Positions 10,618 to 23,100 of a DNA stretch of 64,000 bases are shown piece by piece. Position numbers and translations under genes: made by a program. The notes under the pieces are model-generated. The model had not been told where the DNA came from and did no database searches. It saw only the letters and a program-made list of their open reading frames with translations. The stretch lies in the NCBI GenBank assembly GCA_003184365.1, contig NKYR01000035.1:248001-312000 (forward strand), in the 5' to 3' direction. Source of the stretch: Evernia prunastri. Lineage: Eukaryota > Ascomycota > Lecanoromycetes > Lecanorales > Parmeliaceae. Each line of letters opens with the position of its first letter. Position 1 is the first letter of the stretch.

Positions 10618-13508
10618 TCAAAAACCTTTTGCTCCGGCGGATCCATCATTCACTGACGATCGACACTTTGTGAATTCAATGACTGCCTTATCGAGGTCTC
10701 CTGATGCAGTCTTAAGAAAGTCTTCTGCTTGTTCCAGTGTTACGCCAGAGACTAGCTCCATAAAATGTTGAGCCTTACTGTTAGATACAGCCTTTCGAAG
10801 ACCAGCAGAGTCCGAGCTATGTACGAAATTTGTTGACGACTTCGAATGCGGCTCGTCACATTTCGTCTTCTCTTCCTGCAGCTTACACTCCAATTCTTCA
10901 TAACTCATTCTCACCGCTTCAACAGTATAGGTCGTTTCAGAATCTACACCCTGGGCCTCGGAGTAACCGTAAACGTTCAAGAATGCTTGTATGGTCTTTG
11001 AATCCATGAAACCGGCTAGCGCGAGATTGACCACCTCCAGTGCGGCATCTAGGAATACGGTGTTCTGGCGCTTCTTGCGGCGTTGCTCACCTTTGAGTAA
11101 AGGTATGCCGAGCATTACTGCCCATGCGTTGAGTATGGTGAACAGTCCGCAAGTGTGGATAGTCTTGGGCTGTCGAACAACATTCACATCAGTAAAGATA
11201 GCATCCACGTCCATACCGAGCCAAGTAGCAGCCGCTTCTTTCGCTCTATCACGGATTACTGTCGAGTGCGTGGTACCTGGTCGACTATCCCGTATCTCGA
11301 TGTGAACACGCTCTGGTTTGGCAGGATCCTTCTCAGCTATTGCGAGAAGAATATGGCCGAAAGGTTCCCGAACACATATGTTATCTGCTGCTTTCTTTTC
11401 CTTTTCGGTCTTTGCCTCTTTGCGGCTTGTCCTCTTCTCCCGAAGGCCTTCGTGATATTCTTTTATGTCCTTCTCTGCAGCAGAAAAGAACATAGGCATG
11501 ATGAATCTGGTCTCATTTTTGCCGACCACGCCCAAGCCTCTGAATTTAGAAGTTCTGACCACCTCTCGAAATTCAGTGTCGAGAACATCGTTTCCAGCAA
11601 AAGCGTAGGTCATGCCTTGAACCCTCAGGGCTTCCCAGATGGTCGCTACTGCCGACAGGACATTCTCCAAGGTCATCCCATTGTAGTCCTCGGTTTGATA
11701 TGGCGCATCCTCATCGATGACACTATTTCGTTTCGTTTTGTGAAGCGCGAGTTTATTTTCCAGGATCTCTTCCCAGCTTAGTGGTGGCGCTAGCGGCTCC
11801 GTGTTATCATGTTTGTTTTGCTGCACCAGCTGGAATGTGCTTGTTGGGAGAGTGGTGTGCTTCTCAGCAGTGCTTTTTCCTTCGCCATTGCCTGTAAGGT
11901 ATGTGGGCTTCTTGGTAGTATCTTTTGCTTCTTTGGCTCTCGTTGGGGAAGTTGATGAGCGCTCGACTGTATCATTACCACCTCCTTCTCTGGTACTTGT
12001 AGGGGAAGGTGATTCTCCCCTGAAGGTAGCCTTTCCTTCCCTGCCATTGGCAGGGGGAGGTGGTTGCTCCTTTGCAGGCTCCCATTTATCTACTTCTTTT
12101 GCATCCTGAGACAGTACATCAGCGTGGCCACTAGAGAACAATTCTGTGTGGGGCTTACCTGCGATATCACTTCTGGTATGTAGCTCATTGCCGCTCGAGT
12201 ACGCCACCAGAAAACAACCCATTCTTCAATTTGGACGACAACAAAATCAGGAAGAGGTCCAGCCGCCGACTTCCTGCCTATCAATTTTCCGTTGACGATG
12301 AAAAGATGTATATCTTCATTCACAAGGAAATAGTCGATTGCTTTCGTTTCAGCATTCTTACGAACATGCAATTTCAGGAAGCGGGGAGCGGGGTCTCCAT
12401 CTACGTTCAACTGGTGCGAAAAGTCAGGTTGGTCGGACAGCACAGAGAAAGTTTCCAGGGCCGTCGTATCTTCTTTGTATTGGCATGCACCGAAAGCTCC
12501 AGGAGGACATTCATTGAACCGATTCATAAGCGGCGCAGTCTCTCCGCAGATTTTGTAAAAGAAAGACCACACCCTCGGGTGAGCGTGCTCGTCAACGAAA
12601 TGTAGAATTCTTTCCGCGCCCTCCCCCAGGTTGGCGAATGGAGATGGAATTCGAGAGGGGCCGACTGTGTCAGTGCAACAGAGGTTGCTGTTGAAATCAC
12701 TAGTCTCCGATCCCTCCGACGCAACTCCTTTTAGTGTTCTGGACTCCCTGCTTTCCATGGATAGGCTGAGCAATGATCCTGGAGCATTGTTAGCCACTAT
12801 ACGACTCATTTACATCCTGAGGAAAGCCTTTGAAGTCAGTGGAACTGTCGAAGGCGGGGGGCCTTTTCTGGCATCTGCATCTTCGTACCGACTTGAGCCC
12901 CTGAGTGGGTTTCCCAAGGGGATTTCCAAAGCCAGAAGCTCTCACAGTTTCCGAGAGCTTACAGAAACCGACATTGACTTACCTTCATATAGCCTCAGTG
13001 ATTTGTGGGCTGGTGAACTGATAGTTTCAGTCCATTTGCCTTCTGCCGTTCGTTTACGTTTCGGGCTGGCTGTCGTTGCGTCCTCTTCGCTTGGGATGTC
13101 GAAAGGCTCTGGAGTTGGCTTCTTGGCCACAGGACTGGTTCTGCCCGCAGGCTTGGTAGATTCGCCTTTGAATTCTTCGGTGGTGGCAGTCAATGACTCG
13201 ACCGCGGGTCTGGTTGGCTCCCCATTGGACTCTTTCTTGGTCGCGGCGCGGGTGTTCTCAGCGGGCTTGTCAGACATCTGTTCGTCCTTGATCACAGAGT
13301 TGGCCTTGCCTGTGGCTTTGGTGGATCTCTTTCTCGTATCCTTCTCGATCGCAGTAGGGTTCTTGCCCACGGCTTTCTTTGGAGGAGGCTCCTTGGCTAC
13401 AGCACCGGATTTCTTCCCTACTTGAGTGGATTTCCTCGGAGGCGGCTTCTTAGTCGCAGAGGTACTATCACCTTCGAGTTTCTTGGCGGATATCTTATTA
13501 GGTGCCAT
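10618..13508 (-). CDS. Ulp1-protease-like protein with UBA-like C-terminus (uncharacterised)
   Basis: I do not recognise a named orthologue. The three-exon model 13508-12983, 12796-12159 and 12105-10618 keeps frame throughout (883 residues); its second intron (53 nt) has clean signals. The N-terminal 170 residues are Lys/Pro/Thr-rich and disordered, with an SPKRKR nuclear signal. A middle domain is unknown, and a second disordered linker follows. About residues 570-780 look like a C48 (Ulp1/SENP) fold: His in FGHILLAIAEK, Asp in IEIRDSRPG, Gln in VVRQPK, and Cys in HTCGLFTILNAWAVMLG, in the correct order. The usual DCG is TCG, and the Gln-Cys spacing is one longer than usual, so activity is uncertain. 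The extreme C-terminus (HFMELVSGVTLEQAEDFL, then GDLDKAVIEF) resembles a UBA-like ubiquitin-binding helix bundle. The alternative is two adjacent genes, if the 186-nt first intron is wrong. A possible 5'-UTR intron ends just before the ATG. Confidence 0.62.
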
Positions 13509-14881
13509 TGCTGTTTCGGAACTGTCTGTTGCTGCGGCCGGAAAATGTAGGATGGAGTCACTTACCGAGAGGTGTATATCCTAACGATAATCCAGAGACA
13601 ATATTTAGCAGTGGTTGCATTCGTGATTTCAGATGTAGTCGCTGCGCTTTGTTCTATCGCCGCAAACCACAGTGCAGTCGTTGCTGATGTAGAGGACAAA
13701 GACAGCAAAACGGCACTTGGTCAAGAGAAACTTGGACAAAGAAGTCCTGGTAGGTCTACATCGACGCAATTGAGGAGAAAGATGCTTAAAAGGTCTGCAA
13801 AAAAGAAACGAATCTAGGTGCCCGGTACTCTGTCACAGCAAAACGCGACCTTGTCTACCCCTGGACTCAAGAGGTAATGTTACCACCACAGTCAGCTATG
13901 GCTTTTGCAAAATCTCCTTTGAACACTGGCAATAGTATGAAACAGCCAAGATACTGAAATGGACCACTTTCGGTTCTAGTGAAAAGCGCAGAACCATTCG
14001 TCACTCGTTCCGAGTTTTCTTTACATGACAGACAACAAGGAACCAAAGATTTGACCCTTGATTGATGGGACAAAGGAAAACCCGGCGGGCAGAGGACGAT
14101 TGTGGTTGTTTGCAGGTAGGAGCAAATGTCAAATAATTAAAACTAAATCTCTTTGAGGATTCGTTCTTCTTCCCTTAAATGGGCTTATTTCATTCGTAAC
14201 GACCCTGTCCTTGTTTTTTTTGTTGGGTTCGTGCAACTTTGGTCCCCACCAATCCTGTTGATGTCCAACATGCGAACAAGCTCTGCTGGTATGCATTTAC
14301 CTTTTTTTGCGTGTTCTCGTTGATTCACGCTCGCTGCTGTGTTCTGTAACGGTGAGTAAGATGCCGTAGAAGAAAATGAGAATATACTAGGGTAGGAGCT
14401 TCCTCGCTAGTGTGATGGTTTCTTCTCTCGGGAGGAATCCAAAATCCCAAAAGCTAGAAGCTCGGAACCTGCGAACTGCGCAATTAGTTACCCCTTTCCG
14501 CCAACCATTTCTCTTACCTCCTCGAGCTAGCGAACACAGGGAGAAATGGCGGTGCCTCTCATCCCTCAGCTCAACCTAGGTCCCAACGGAGAGCGGAAAT
14601 AGCTCACTATATTGATACATAAGAAAGTGACGTGAGGGTCATTGTTAAAGAAATGCCGGCTTAGCAGAATGGGACTAGAGAATAAAGCACTGCTAGCATC
14701 TTTTGTGCTTGTCCCCATCCTTGCATTTTCTCCGCAGTTGATCTGTATAGACTTTCTTCGTCTTTTATCTGAATTGATTTAGAAAGTGGCTTACCTCCAG
14801 GCTTTATCAATTCCCAAGGGACTTCAGTGTAGAATCTCATCACACCGAAGAATGGTGACGCAAGAGACGTTTTGATATCAT
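13509..14881. other. Intergenic, no gene seen
   Basis: This 1.37-kb stretch contains the promoter and probable 5' UTR of the Ulp1-like gene (a GTAAGT donor on the minus strand near 13566) and the 3' flank of the dehydrogenase gene. T-rich tracts occur at 14200-14320. No frame has coding character. Confidence 0.45.
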
Positions 14882-16468
14882 TTATGGCTCAGATAGTCCC
14901 TTTCTGCCATCTTCAAACTCATCAAGGTCATATTCCTCTGGGTACTCATCGAGCAGTCTCCCCAACTCCTTCATTTGACCCTTACTCTCTTCACTCAACG
15001 TTTCATACACGTCTGTGAACATCTCCTTCAGCGGCGCCCTCTTCTCCTTCTCAGCCTCGGCAAAAGCCTTTAGCACATCTCTGCGAATTTGGCTCCGCGC
15101 ATCTTTTTCTTTCTCCTCGTCCCACATGCCTTTATGCTCCATCCATTTCCGTAACCGTGTAATCGGGTTATCGCGCCGTTTCCAGTCTTCGACTTCGACT
15201 TTGGCTCGGTAGGCAAAGCTGTCATCGCTAGTGCTGTGATGAGAGACACGGTAGCTCATGGCTTCGATTAGCACGGGTTTCCCACCATCTTCAAGTGCCA
15301 TACGCCGCGCTTCCCTGGTTACCTCCCGCACTGCAAAGATGTCGTTGCCATCAACACGGATGGTATCGATGCCGTACCCTATTCCACGGCTCGCAATGCC
15401 GTCACCGCGGTATTGCTCCAATGTTGAAGTTGAAATCGCATAGCCATTGTTCCGACAGATAAAAACGACTGGGCAGGAGCGCGTTGCCGCTATGTTGAGC
15501 GCGGCGTGGAAGTCTCCTTCGCTAGCTGCGCCTTCGCCAAAGTAGCAGGCTACGACTCGTTGAGGCACGTTGGGGTTTTGCAAAGCTTGGAGCTTGAGCG
15601 CGTAGGCTGCGCCGGCGGCTTGGGGAATCTGAGTCGCAAGGGGTGACGAAATGGTGTGCTGATATAAGTTTTAGCATACATTCTTGGAGAATAGGAGGAG
15701 AAGCGGACTATGTTCAGTTTGCTGCTGCCATAGTGGACAGGCATATTACGGCCTTTGCCCGCGTCTTTGCAATTTGCGAAAAGCTGGTTCATGAAGTCGG
15801 AAAGGGTGAAGCCACGTTGTTTAAAGACACCAGTCTCTCTGTACTGACAGAATATAACGTCTTCGGGAACCAAAGCAGAGGCTGATCCAATTGCAATGCC
15901 TTCTTCGCCCGCTGAGACCTGAACAGAATACCCTTAGGATCGAAAGTACAGTGAACAGTTGAGACTCATACCATGTAGAAGCTCAGTCGCCCCTGCCTCT
16001 GCGCATCAAACATGATGAGATCCATAATGCTGACTAAATCGCTGACGCTGCCTCGTCAGAAAATCCGCTCTGTCTATTCTCTCAACGCTTTGGGAAGCTC
16101 ATACCCGTTAACATGTTCCGATACCAGGTGAAGATTTCCTCATCGCTGATTCCTGAAGGCTCTCGAGATTGATCTACTACCACACCGTCCGAGTCCATGA
16201 CTCTGTACGTGGGCAATGCGGGATGTGTGGAGGGGTGCTCGAAGAGAAGTTTGGTCGTGAACTTGCTATTCACGGCGCCAGGGAAGTGGACCCTGTACGT
16301 GTGTCAGTTGATGATTTTTCTGCGCTATCCCTCCTGATCGTACCGATCCGAGCCTGGTCTTTGGGATAATGAGCTCCATCTTGTCTGTCTCTTCGAGACG
16401 CACTGCAGTATCTGCGCTCTCAATGATTTGCGGAGCAGCGATGTAGCTTTGTAAAGACTTGAAGACAT
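14882..16468 (-). CDS. Branched-chain 2-oxoacid dehydrogenase E1 alpha subunit
   Basis: Thiamine-diphosphate-dependent decarboxylase subunit of the mitochondrial BCKDH complex, which commits leucine, isoleucine and valine ketoacids to catabolism. Five exons: 16468-16344, 16292-16105, 16033-15972, 15918-15709 and 15658-14882 (453 residues; the human protein is similar). The N-terminus is a Ser/Arg/Gln-rich mitochondrial leader. Then come VHFPGAVNSKF, QRQGRLSFYM, the TPP motif from GEGAASEGDFHAALN to CRNNGYAIST, GIDTIRVDGND, and the phosphorylation loop YRVSHHSTSDDSFAYR, whose Ser residues are the BCKDH-kinase targets in animals. Pyruvate dehydrogenase E1 alpha is excluded because the loop and the QRQGR motif are BCKDH-type. 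The gene is divergent from COQ5 across 229 nt. Confidence 0.95.
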
Positions 16469-16697
16469 AGTACCGTCTATCGATCAATCATCTTGATAGT
16501 AAGAACACGCTGTGAGCGACCCTGAGACCGTTGGGGTCAGCAATGTGCCGTGGAGTTGGAGAATTGAACGTCGCTTTGCGTCGGCTTCTCTGCACAATCT
16601 TATCGCGGATCTATCCATTGCATTAGCGCCGTGCCAAAGCTTGGCATCACTTTTCCCACCGGAGATAATCAAATACTCAATTGCTAAGGTATGCACG
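16469..16697. promoter_or_regulatory. Compact divergent promoter, BCKDH E1-alpha / COQ5
   Basis: Only 229 nt separate the start codons of two nuclear genes for mitochondrial enzymes on opposite strands, so they must share upstream sequence. A CCAAT-type CATTGG complement or other named element is not obvious. Confidence 0.45.
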
Positions 16698-17654
16698 ATG
16701 TCAAACCCAACCCTCTCCCGTACATCTACACGCCTAGTCCAACGCCTTCTCACCCATCGGCTTCCTTACCGCTGCCTCTCCTGCTCTAGGCTTCTGGCGC
16801 AGCAACAGCAAATACCAAAACAAGATGCTTCGAATTCAACGACGCATTTCGGCTTCCAAACCGTCCCGTCATCCTCCAAGCAATCGCGCGTCGCCGATGT
16901 CTTTACTTCCGTCGCCTCCTCTTATGACGCCATGAACGACCTCATGTCCCTTGGCACGCACCGTTTATGGAAAGATTATTTTGTAAGGTCTATTGATCCT
17001 GGTATTAGAGATACGGAGAAGGAGAAGGAGCAAGGACAAGGGCAGACGATTCTAGACATTGCGGGCGGTACGGGGGACATAGCTTTCAGGATGCTGGATC
17101 ATTGTACGAGTGTCAACAATGATCACGTCTCAAGGATTATTATCAGCGATATTAATCCCGACATGCTAGCCGAAGGCAGACGGCGCGCTCGAGAAGGCGG
17201 ACACGAACAAACAGGACGCCTCAGCTGGATGGAAGCGAATGCAGAAGATTTATCGCAAGTGGAGGACAATAGCATTGACCTCTACACTGTCGCCTTCGGC
17301 ATCCGGAATTTCACAAATAAAGACCTTGCCCTGCGTGAAGCGTTTCGCGTCCTCAAACCCGGCGGTGTTTTCGCGTGCTTGGAATTTAGCAAGGTGAATA
17401 ATCGAATTTTCGAGGCAGTTTATAAGAGGTGGAGCTTTGGAGCGATTCCACTGATTGGGCAGTTGGTGGCGGGGGACCGCGACAGTTACCAGTACTTGGT
17501 CGAGAGTATTGAAAAGTTCCCGCGGCAGGAGGAGTGGAAAGCAATGATTGAGGAAGTGGGGTTTTTGGTGCCAGGTGTGGAAGAGGGTAAGGGGTGGGAG
17601 GATTTGATGGGCGGCATTGCGTGCGTACATAAAGGAGTGAAGCCGTTGGGGTAG
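16698..17654 (+). CDS. coq5: 2-methoxy-6-polyprenyl-1,4-benzoquinol C-methyltransferase
   Basis: SAM-dependent C-methyltransferase of ubiquinone synthesis, acting in the mitochondrial matrix as part of the CoQ synthome. It is a single exon of 318 residues. The reading frame is open upstream, but ATG 16698 is the first Met codon and opens a basic, Ser/Arg-rich mitochondrial leader. UbiE/COQ5 signatures: VADVFTSVASSYDAMNDLMS followed by HRLWKD, the SAM-binding ILDIAGGTGDIAFRML, SDINPDML, and VAFGIRNFTNK leading to LKPGGVFACLEFSK. Length is typical for fungal COQ5. No defect is seen. Confidence 0.95.
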   Translation: MSNPTLSRTSTRLVQRLLTHRLPYRCLSCSRLLAQQQQIPKQDASNSTTHFGFQTVPSSSKQSRVADVFTSVASSYDAMNDLMSLGTHRLWKDYFVRSIDPGIRDTEKEKEQGQGQTILDIAGGTGDIAFRMLDHCTSVNNDHVSRIIISDINPDMLAEGRRRAREGGHEQTGRLSWMEANAEDLSQVEDNSIDLYTVAFGIRNFTNKDLALREAFRVLKPGGVFACLEFSKVNNRIFEAVYKRWSFGAIPLIGQLVAGDRDSYQYLVESIEKFPRQEEWKAMIEEVGFLVPGVEEGKGWEDLMGGIACVHKGVKPLG

Positions 17655-17958
17655 GAGGAGAGTGCTGCTATCGGCATTGCGATGGCGTTTCGATGTGGAC
17701 AATGCATGGCCTCGGGTCTTTGACTGTGCCACCCATGTAGGCCGTTGACTGCCAAAATTTTGCTTTCATGCAAAGCTATGCAAACTGGAACATATGCTCA
17801 GAGCCGACGCTAGATGCACAAGATGCAGCAAACATCCAGAAGCTCATGTGAGCATAGTATCAGACTCGCAAAGTGAGCAAAATGCCAGAAGCCATCCTGC
17901 TAAATCCTAGCAAATCTACCTCACTCGTTTCTTCGCTCAATTCTCCTCTTACGCCAAT
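17655..17958. other. Convergent intergenic gap, nothing seen
   Basis: This 304-nt gap lies between the 3' ends of COQ5 (+) and the Rec114-like gene (-). No frame or repeat is supported; it presumably holds two polyadenylation regions. Confidence 0.4.
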
Positions 17959-19910
17959 TCAGAATCCTAAGCCGATCCTCTTCCAAGCCCCCTCAACACC
18001 CTCCATTAGCCTGCCAAAATTCTCATCCTTTATGCACTCGCAGATCATATTGTCGATAGCCTTCGCCAGGTCCTCGTCGCTCTGGGCAGCGAACTCGGCG
18101 AGATGCTCCTTTGCTGTCTTTGGTAATGGTTTAGCCACTGGCAGCTCATGGTACCTTCGCATAAAATTATCGATGGAATCAAGAAGATTGGAGCTGCTGA
18201 TGTTGATGAGTGGAAACGTGTTCTGCTCGGGAACGGCAGTTGCAAGCGCCTCCGTCATGGTCTCTGTCGCGGTCTCGGTCCTGCTCTGTGCTTGCCGTTT
18301 GTTGGGCTGATCTACAGACTGGTCGGCCAAGGAACGCTTGCGATCGATGATGCTTGGTACTGACAGTTCTGATGACGGTTCTATAGCCTGTAATTCTTCG
18401 GACGGAACCTTTATAGGTATAATAGGTGCAGGAGCCTTCACCTTGGCACGGCCTTTTGGAGGTTCACTAGATGAGGGAGCCTTTCCCGTGTCACGAAATG
18501 TAGGAGAGGGTGAGATGCGTGCCAGAGAAGCAGATGATGTAGTTGTCGCTCCAACCTTTGTCTTAGATGTTCTGGGCCTGGCCGGCTGAGCTCGTGGCTT
18601 TGTCTGCCTTTTTGCTTTGGCCTTGGTGGCAGCGGCTTTCTCCTCGGACGGTTCCTCCTGCGATGTAGCTTCGTCTTTCCTGAATGTATGTATCTTCTTT
18701 GCCGGGAAGGGAAGAATCCGCGTGGGCGGCGGCATCTGAGGCGGTGGGAACGTATCGATGTAATTTTGTCGAGCCTGTGTCGGCTCTGGAGCGCTCATTG
18801 GTCGAATTTGGAAGCTGCCAAATGGCTCATATGACCCATTGAAGACTGGACTTGGCAGAAGACTTGATTGTGGTCTTGGCTTAGCTACATCTGGCACACA
18901 GGCTACCGTTGCATCAGACGTAAAAGCATCTAGAGTTGACCTAGATGAAGCTGAAATAGGTCTGGTGAACTCGTCTTGGTTCACCCCGCCAGGAGCAGAC
19001 GTTGGTCGGATGTTGACCTTTGATGGCTGCGCAGACGAGGTCATGCTACCATGACCTGCGTTTCGAGACCCACTACCCTCTTGTGAAAGGGGCTGCGATT
19101 GCCAACGGAAAGCGCTTTGTGATGAATCTGGGCGAATAGTCTGACTGACGTTCAAAGGACCGGGCCACTCCAGGGGGTAAGATTGCGACTCAGATGACTG
19201 TTGGCGCTGGACTAGATCAGCATTCAAAGAACCAGGCCGCTCCTGAGAGTGAGGTTGTGACTCAGATGACTGCGGACGCTGGCCTTGCACTTGGGGCAAA
19301 TCTTTGTCTCTGATGGGCAGTCCAGCCGCTCTGAGAGTTTCAAGCGCTACGTCACAACCAGAAATTGGCACGAAGTTCATCTGCGTCTTGCGGATCTGGC
19401 CATTTGGCAGCGTATAGCGTAGTGCAAGCAGTGGTCTCTTGACGATGACGAGAACTCGGAGATGATTGTCTGAAATGTGCTGTAACAAGGCGTGTTCTTC
19501 GTCCATGCGGACTTGATTTTGGAGATCGGGAAATTCAACTTGCTCCTTGAGGCTGGCTGTTAGGAAAAGGTCGATGAGCTGTTGCTTGAGTTCAGAGTAC
19601 GTACAAACAGCTCACCACCTCGAACGAGTTTTAGTACCTTCGTCTCTGAGACGACCGAACCCATCCCAGCTTTTCTGATCACATCGAATACAGCGAACAT
19701 GTCACTTCGCTGCGGTAGATGGTTCCAGATCATCTTGGCTTGCGTGTTGGGGCTCGTGCAATGTGAGAACTTGAACAAAGGAAGGGCAACAGGCCCTTGC
19801 GTTACTGTAGACGCCGTGGACACTGAGGAAGGAGCCATGCGGGACACAGGGATTGCTGTCACTTGTGCGTTCGAAGACAGACTACAGACCGTTCTATGCC
19901 ACTGGGTCAT
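17959..19910 (-). CDS. rec114: Probable meiotic recombination protein Rec114
   Basis: Rec114 works with Mei4 and Mer2 on meiotic chromosome axes to promote Spo11 double-strand breaks. Two exons, 19910-19601 and 19556-17959, join in phase (giving GGELFVPSLKEQ across the junction) for 635 residues. The N-terminal 150 residues look like the Rec114 PH-type fold: FKFSHCTSP, MFAVFDVIRKAG, VLKLVRGGELF, then LVIVKRPLLALRYTL. A long Ser/Gln/Pro-rich disordered middle follows, containing two imperfect repeats built around QSSESQ and GPLN or GSLN. The last 45 residues form an acidic-amphipathic helix region, as in Rec114 C-termini. The family evolves fast, so this is a fold- and architecture-level call. 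An in-frame Met at 19838 could be the real start. Confidence 0.55.
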
Positions 19911-20174
19911 AACCTATGCAAAAGCACCAGGTTAATCATTTGCACGCTGGAACATAATTATGATGTCAATGTTTATTTTCTGAGAAGCGAATTTTCGAAT
20001 TGCAAGGTTTTAATTTGTCGGCTCGCCAAGCCCACGGGAAAAAACATTGCAAAGGTGAAGAGTACATGCTCTTACCATGTGGTATCATATCCTGGGATTA
20101 CGCCTGAGCATTTTGCAAAATCTCATTTCAATGCCCCAAATTTGCACCATGAAATCATGCCATGTCGACCTAGT

Positions 20175-23100
20175 TCAAGGTGTATTTCCCTTTTCTAGCA
20201 ACCCCATCACATCAGAAACATACCCAGCCAAGGGCTTATTATGCGCCATCACAAAGATCATCCTATCCTTTAATGGTCCAAACAGCCTTTCCATACAAGC
20301 AATCCGAAAGGCGTCGCGGTTTTTGGTGTCAAGTAGTGCCGCTGCTTTGGGTATGTTTCTTGCCAAGTTGCGCAACACCAGCACACTAGTGAGCGGTAGC
20401 CCAGCTGCATTCCCAAGCTCATCGGTAGCTGTATTTTGATACATTTGATGATTGAAAGTGGCCTCTCTCCCCTGTGCGGAATCAACGTTGACGGTTACCC
20501 TAGACGTGGTATAGCCACTTATCTGCTTTGCTGGCAGAGCTGTCTGATTGGCGGGAGTACGATTGTTTTTTTGACGGAGACCTGCCTTGCTCGACACGTC
20601 TGGAAGGTGGGTCTTGATATGCATACCCAGCTGGTATGGTGAGGGCGCTTTATTGCCAGTGGTGAAGTGTCCGCAACTTGCCCAGTAGCAATCGTTCGGA
20701 CGCTGACTCGCACGTGTATTAGAATTGAAGTCCCAGGTGCCATCTGCACGTCGATCGATTCCGAAATGGTCGTAGACAAGATGATCAAACATGTGTTTTG
20801 GCTTCAAGAAGAATTCTCCGCACATTTTCGAGCCCGGCGCCCTCCACAGACATGAATTGTACACTCTACCTTTCGGATCCATTGGAGCATGACGAGGCCG
20901 GATGCCTTTGATGATGAATTTATGATTGACGCCGCTGACGACTTGTGCATTAGCGCCAGCGAAGATAGTGCTGACATTTTTGATGAACTCGGCTGCCGGT
21001 AGCAGCTGGGTTGTAGAAGTTGTGTACTCCGAGAATCGAGCCTGATAAGCCTGCCATAAGGCTATCTGCGTGATGTCGCTCTCAGCGTCTTCCTCGAACA
21101 CAGCTTTGAGCCAGTGATTGGAGCGATCCGGTTCCTCGTATTTGAGGAATTGATCCATGAGATCTTGAGGAACATTGGGAATCTCTATAGCAGATACGGG
21201 TGCTATAGCTTTGGTTGCTTCCTTCTTATCGTATTCTGTTCGAGCACGATACTGAAGTAGTCGCGTGAGCTGGCCAAGGAAAGACGGAAGGGAAAATTCT
21301 GTTGAATTAGATAGGAGAACTCCAACGTTTTCCGCCACTGCGGTGAATTGATAGAGGAAGTCTAGGCAAGCGCTGACAAAATCTTCGTCCTCCAGAAGAG
21401 TCCATTCGCAGATTCGCTTGATGACGGAGATGGGAACACCTTTCAGCAGGTTTGTGTCGTCGAGGTTCATGGATATTCGGCTGATTGCACGGAGGGCGGT
21501 GAGTATGGCGCCGCGATCGTGTCCGTTGTCCACCTGGGTTAGGAGGGAACGGTACAACGGGTCTGATTCGTCCATTTGCCAATACTTCGTAACTTGTTCT
21601 GAAATGTCTAGCGCGTAATGCTTAAGCTCGGTGATGACTGGAGAGTTTGGGAGGTTTAGCGCTATCGACAAAAAGTCTCTAAGTTGGGGCATCTCCGACA
21701 GGTAAATAGCGTTGTCATCGAGAAGGGACAGGTTTCTGATTGTCAAGCCAGCTTCGAGGATTTTTGTAAGCTTGCGACCGAATTCCTCTGACTCCATCTC
21801 ATCGGGCGTGTCAACCCGCTTGAGTGAATGTATACGTTGTAGAATATCTGGGGTACCCCGTATTCCATCGAGAACGTTGATTCCCTCTTCATAGTCGGAG
21901 TAGCAGATTTCCCATTTGACATCATAGAAGAGAGAACTGATGCCTAGCACATACTCGATGAGACCCTCTGCCAGATTAGGAAAAGCATCGAACTTGTACT
22001 TGTCTCCTCGTTCGTGGGAGATTTTGACAAGGTGGTGCAGGGCGTAATCTTGTTCTTCAGGAACCTGTGAGCGCAGTCCTTGAAGGGTTCGGACGTAGAT
22101 ATTTGGGCCGTCAAAGCCAGCTGCACCATTCGTCAGATTTGATAAGTGAGTTTGAGAGGCGAAATACATACCACCAGGTTTCATCATGCCCTTTGTACTT
22201 GGAGAAATTAACCCTAATTCCATTCTCTTCGCCACGCGTGTCAATTTTTGGCGCTCCTCGAACATGGCAGCGTTATAGCTTGGAGTCATGATGGGGCGTA
22301 AAGTCAAGGGCATTTGGGGGCGAGGCTCATAATTGGCAATAGTGAATTGAGCGCTGTTAGGGTTTGAGGATGCGGAGTAATTGTAGCCGGTGTGGGCCAT
22401 AGCTGAAGGTTGGGGTGACTGTGCGTGGCCGGATGGATGACGCACTTGTCTAGACGATGACACATCTGGCTGAAAAGGGATCCTTTGAGGTGGGGCTTGA
22501 CGAAGACCTGAAGCAAAGCGCATGAGCTGATGACGGACCTCTAGATCAATGTATCATTGAACTTTGTCACCAACTCACCTCTACTACTCCGTCCCACACT
22601 GCCGGGCTCATCAACGTCCATCTTTTCATCTCTTGGAGTCTTCGAATCCTCACCACCTGACTCGCTGTCGCCGTTGACCAGGCTTGATCTCTGGGGAGGT
22701 CTGAAATTCTCCACTGTACGGCTAAGGATATCACCGCCCTTTGCAGTCAATTTTTCAAGAATCTCGATAGGAGGAGGTTCACGGCCATGCAGAGTCTTGA
22801 TCTCATACGCCCTGCGACTCATGAACATGTGCTTATTTGGGCTAAGAGAGACACCTACGCAAGGTTTTTGTAATATGTTGTCTTTAGAGCAAAAGCATAC
22901 GCTGCCGCGTTTGCACTGCCAAGGTTGAAATCCAGTCCTACTTTCCTCCAAGCCAGCTTCTCAGCACTGACAGCGTCATATCCCCCCCTTGATTTGATCA
23001 CATTCCATAATTTGTAGAGGTCGATGTGCTTGGTATTGACACGCGCTTGAAAGTCCACATTTATCCTGTGAAAATTGCAGAAGTCAGCAGCTGCTCAGAG

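Noticed and set aside
17959..19506. A separate gene starting MDEEHALLQ
   Set aside because: The upstream exon (19910-19601) joins it in phase to give a continuous GGELFVPSLKEQVEFPDL block, so it is the second exon of one gene.
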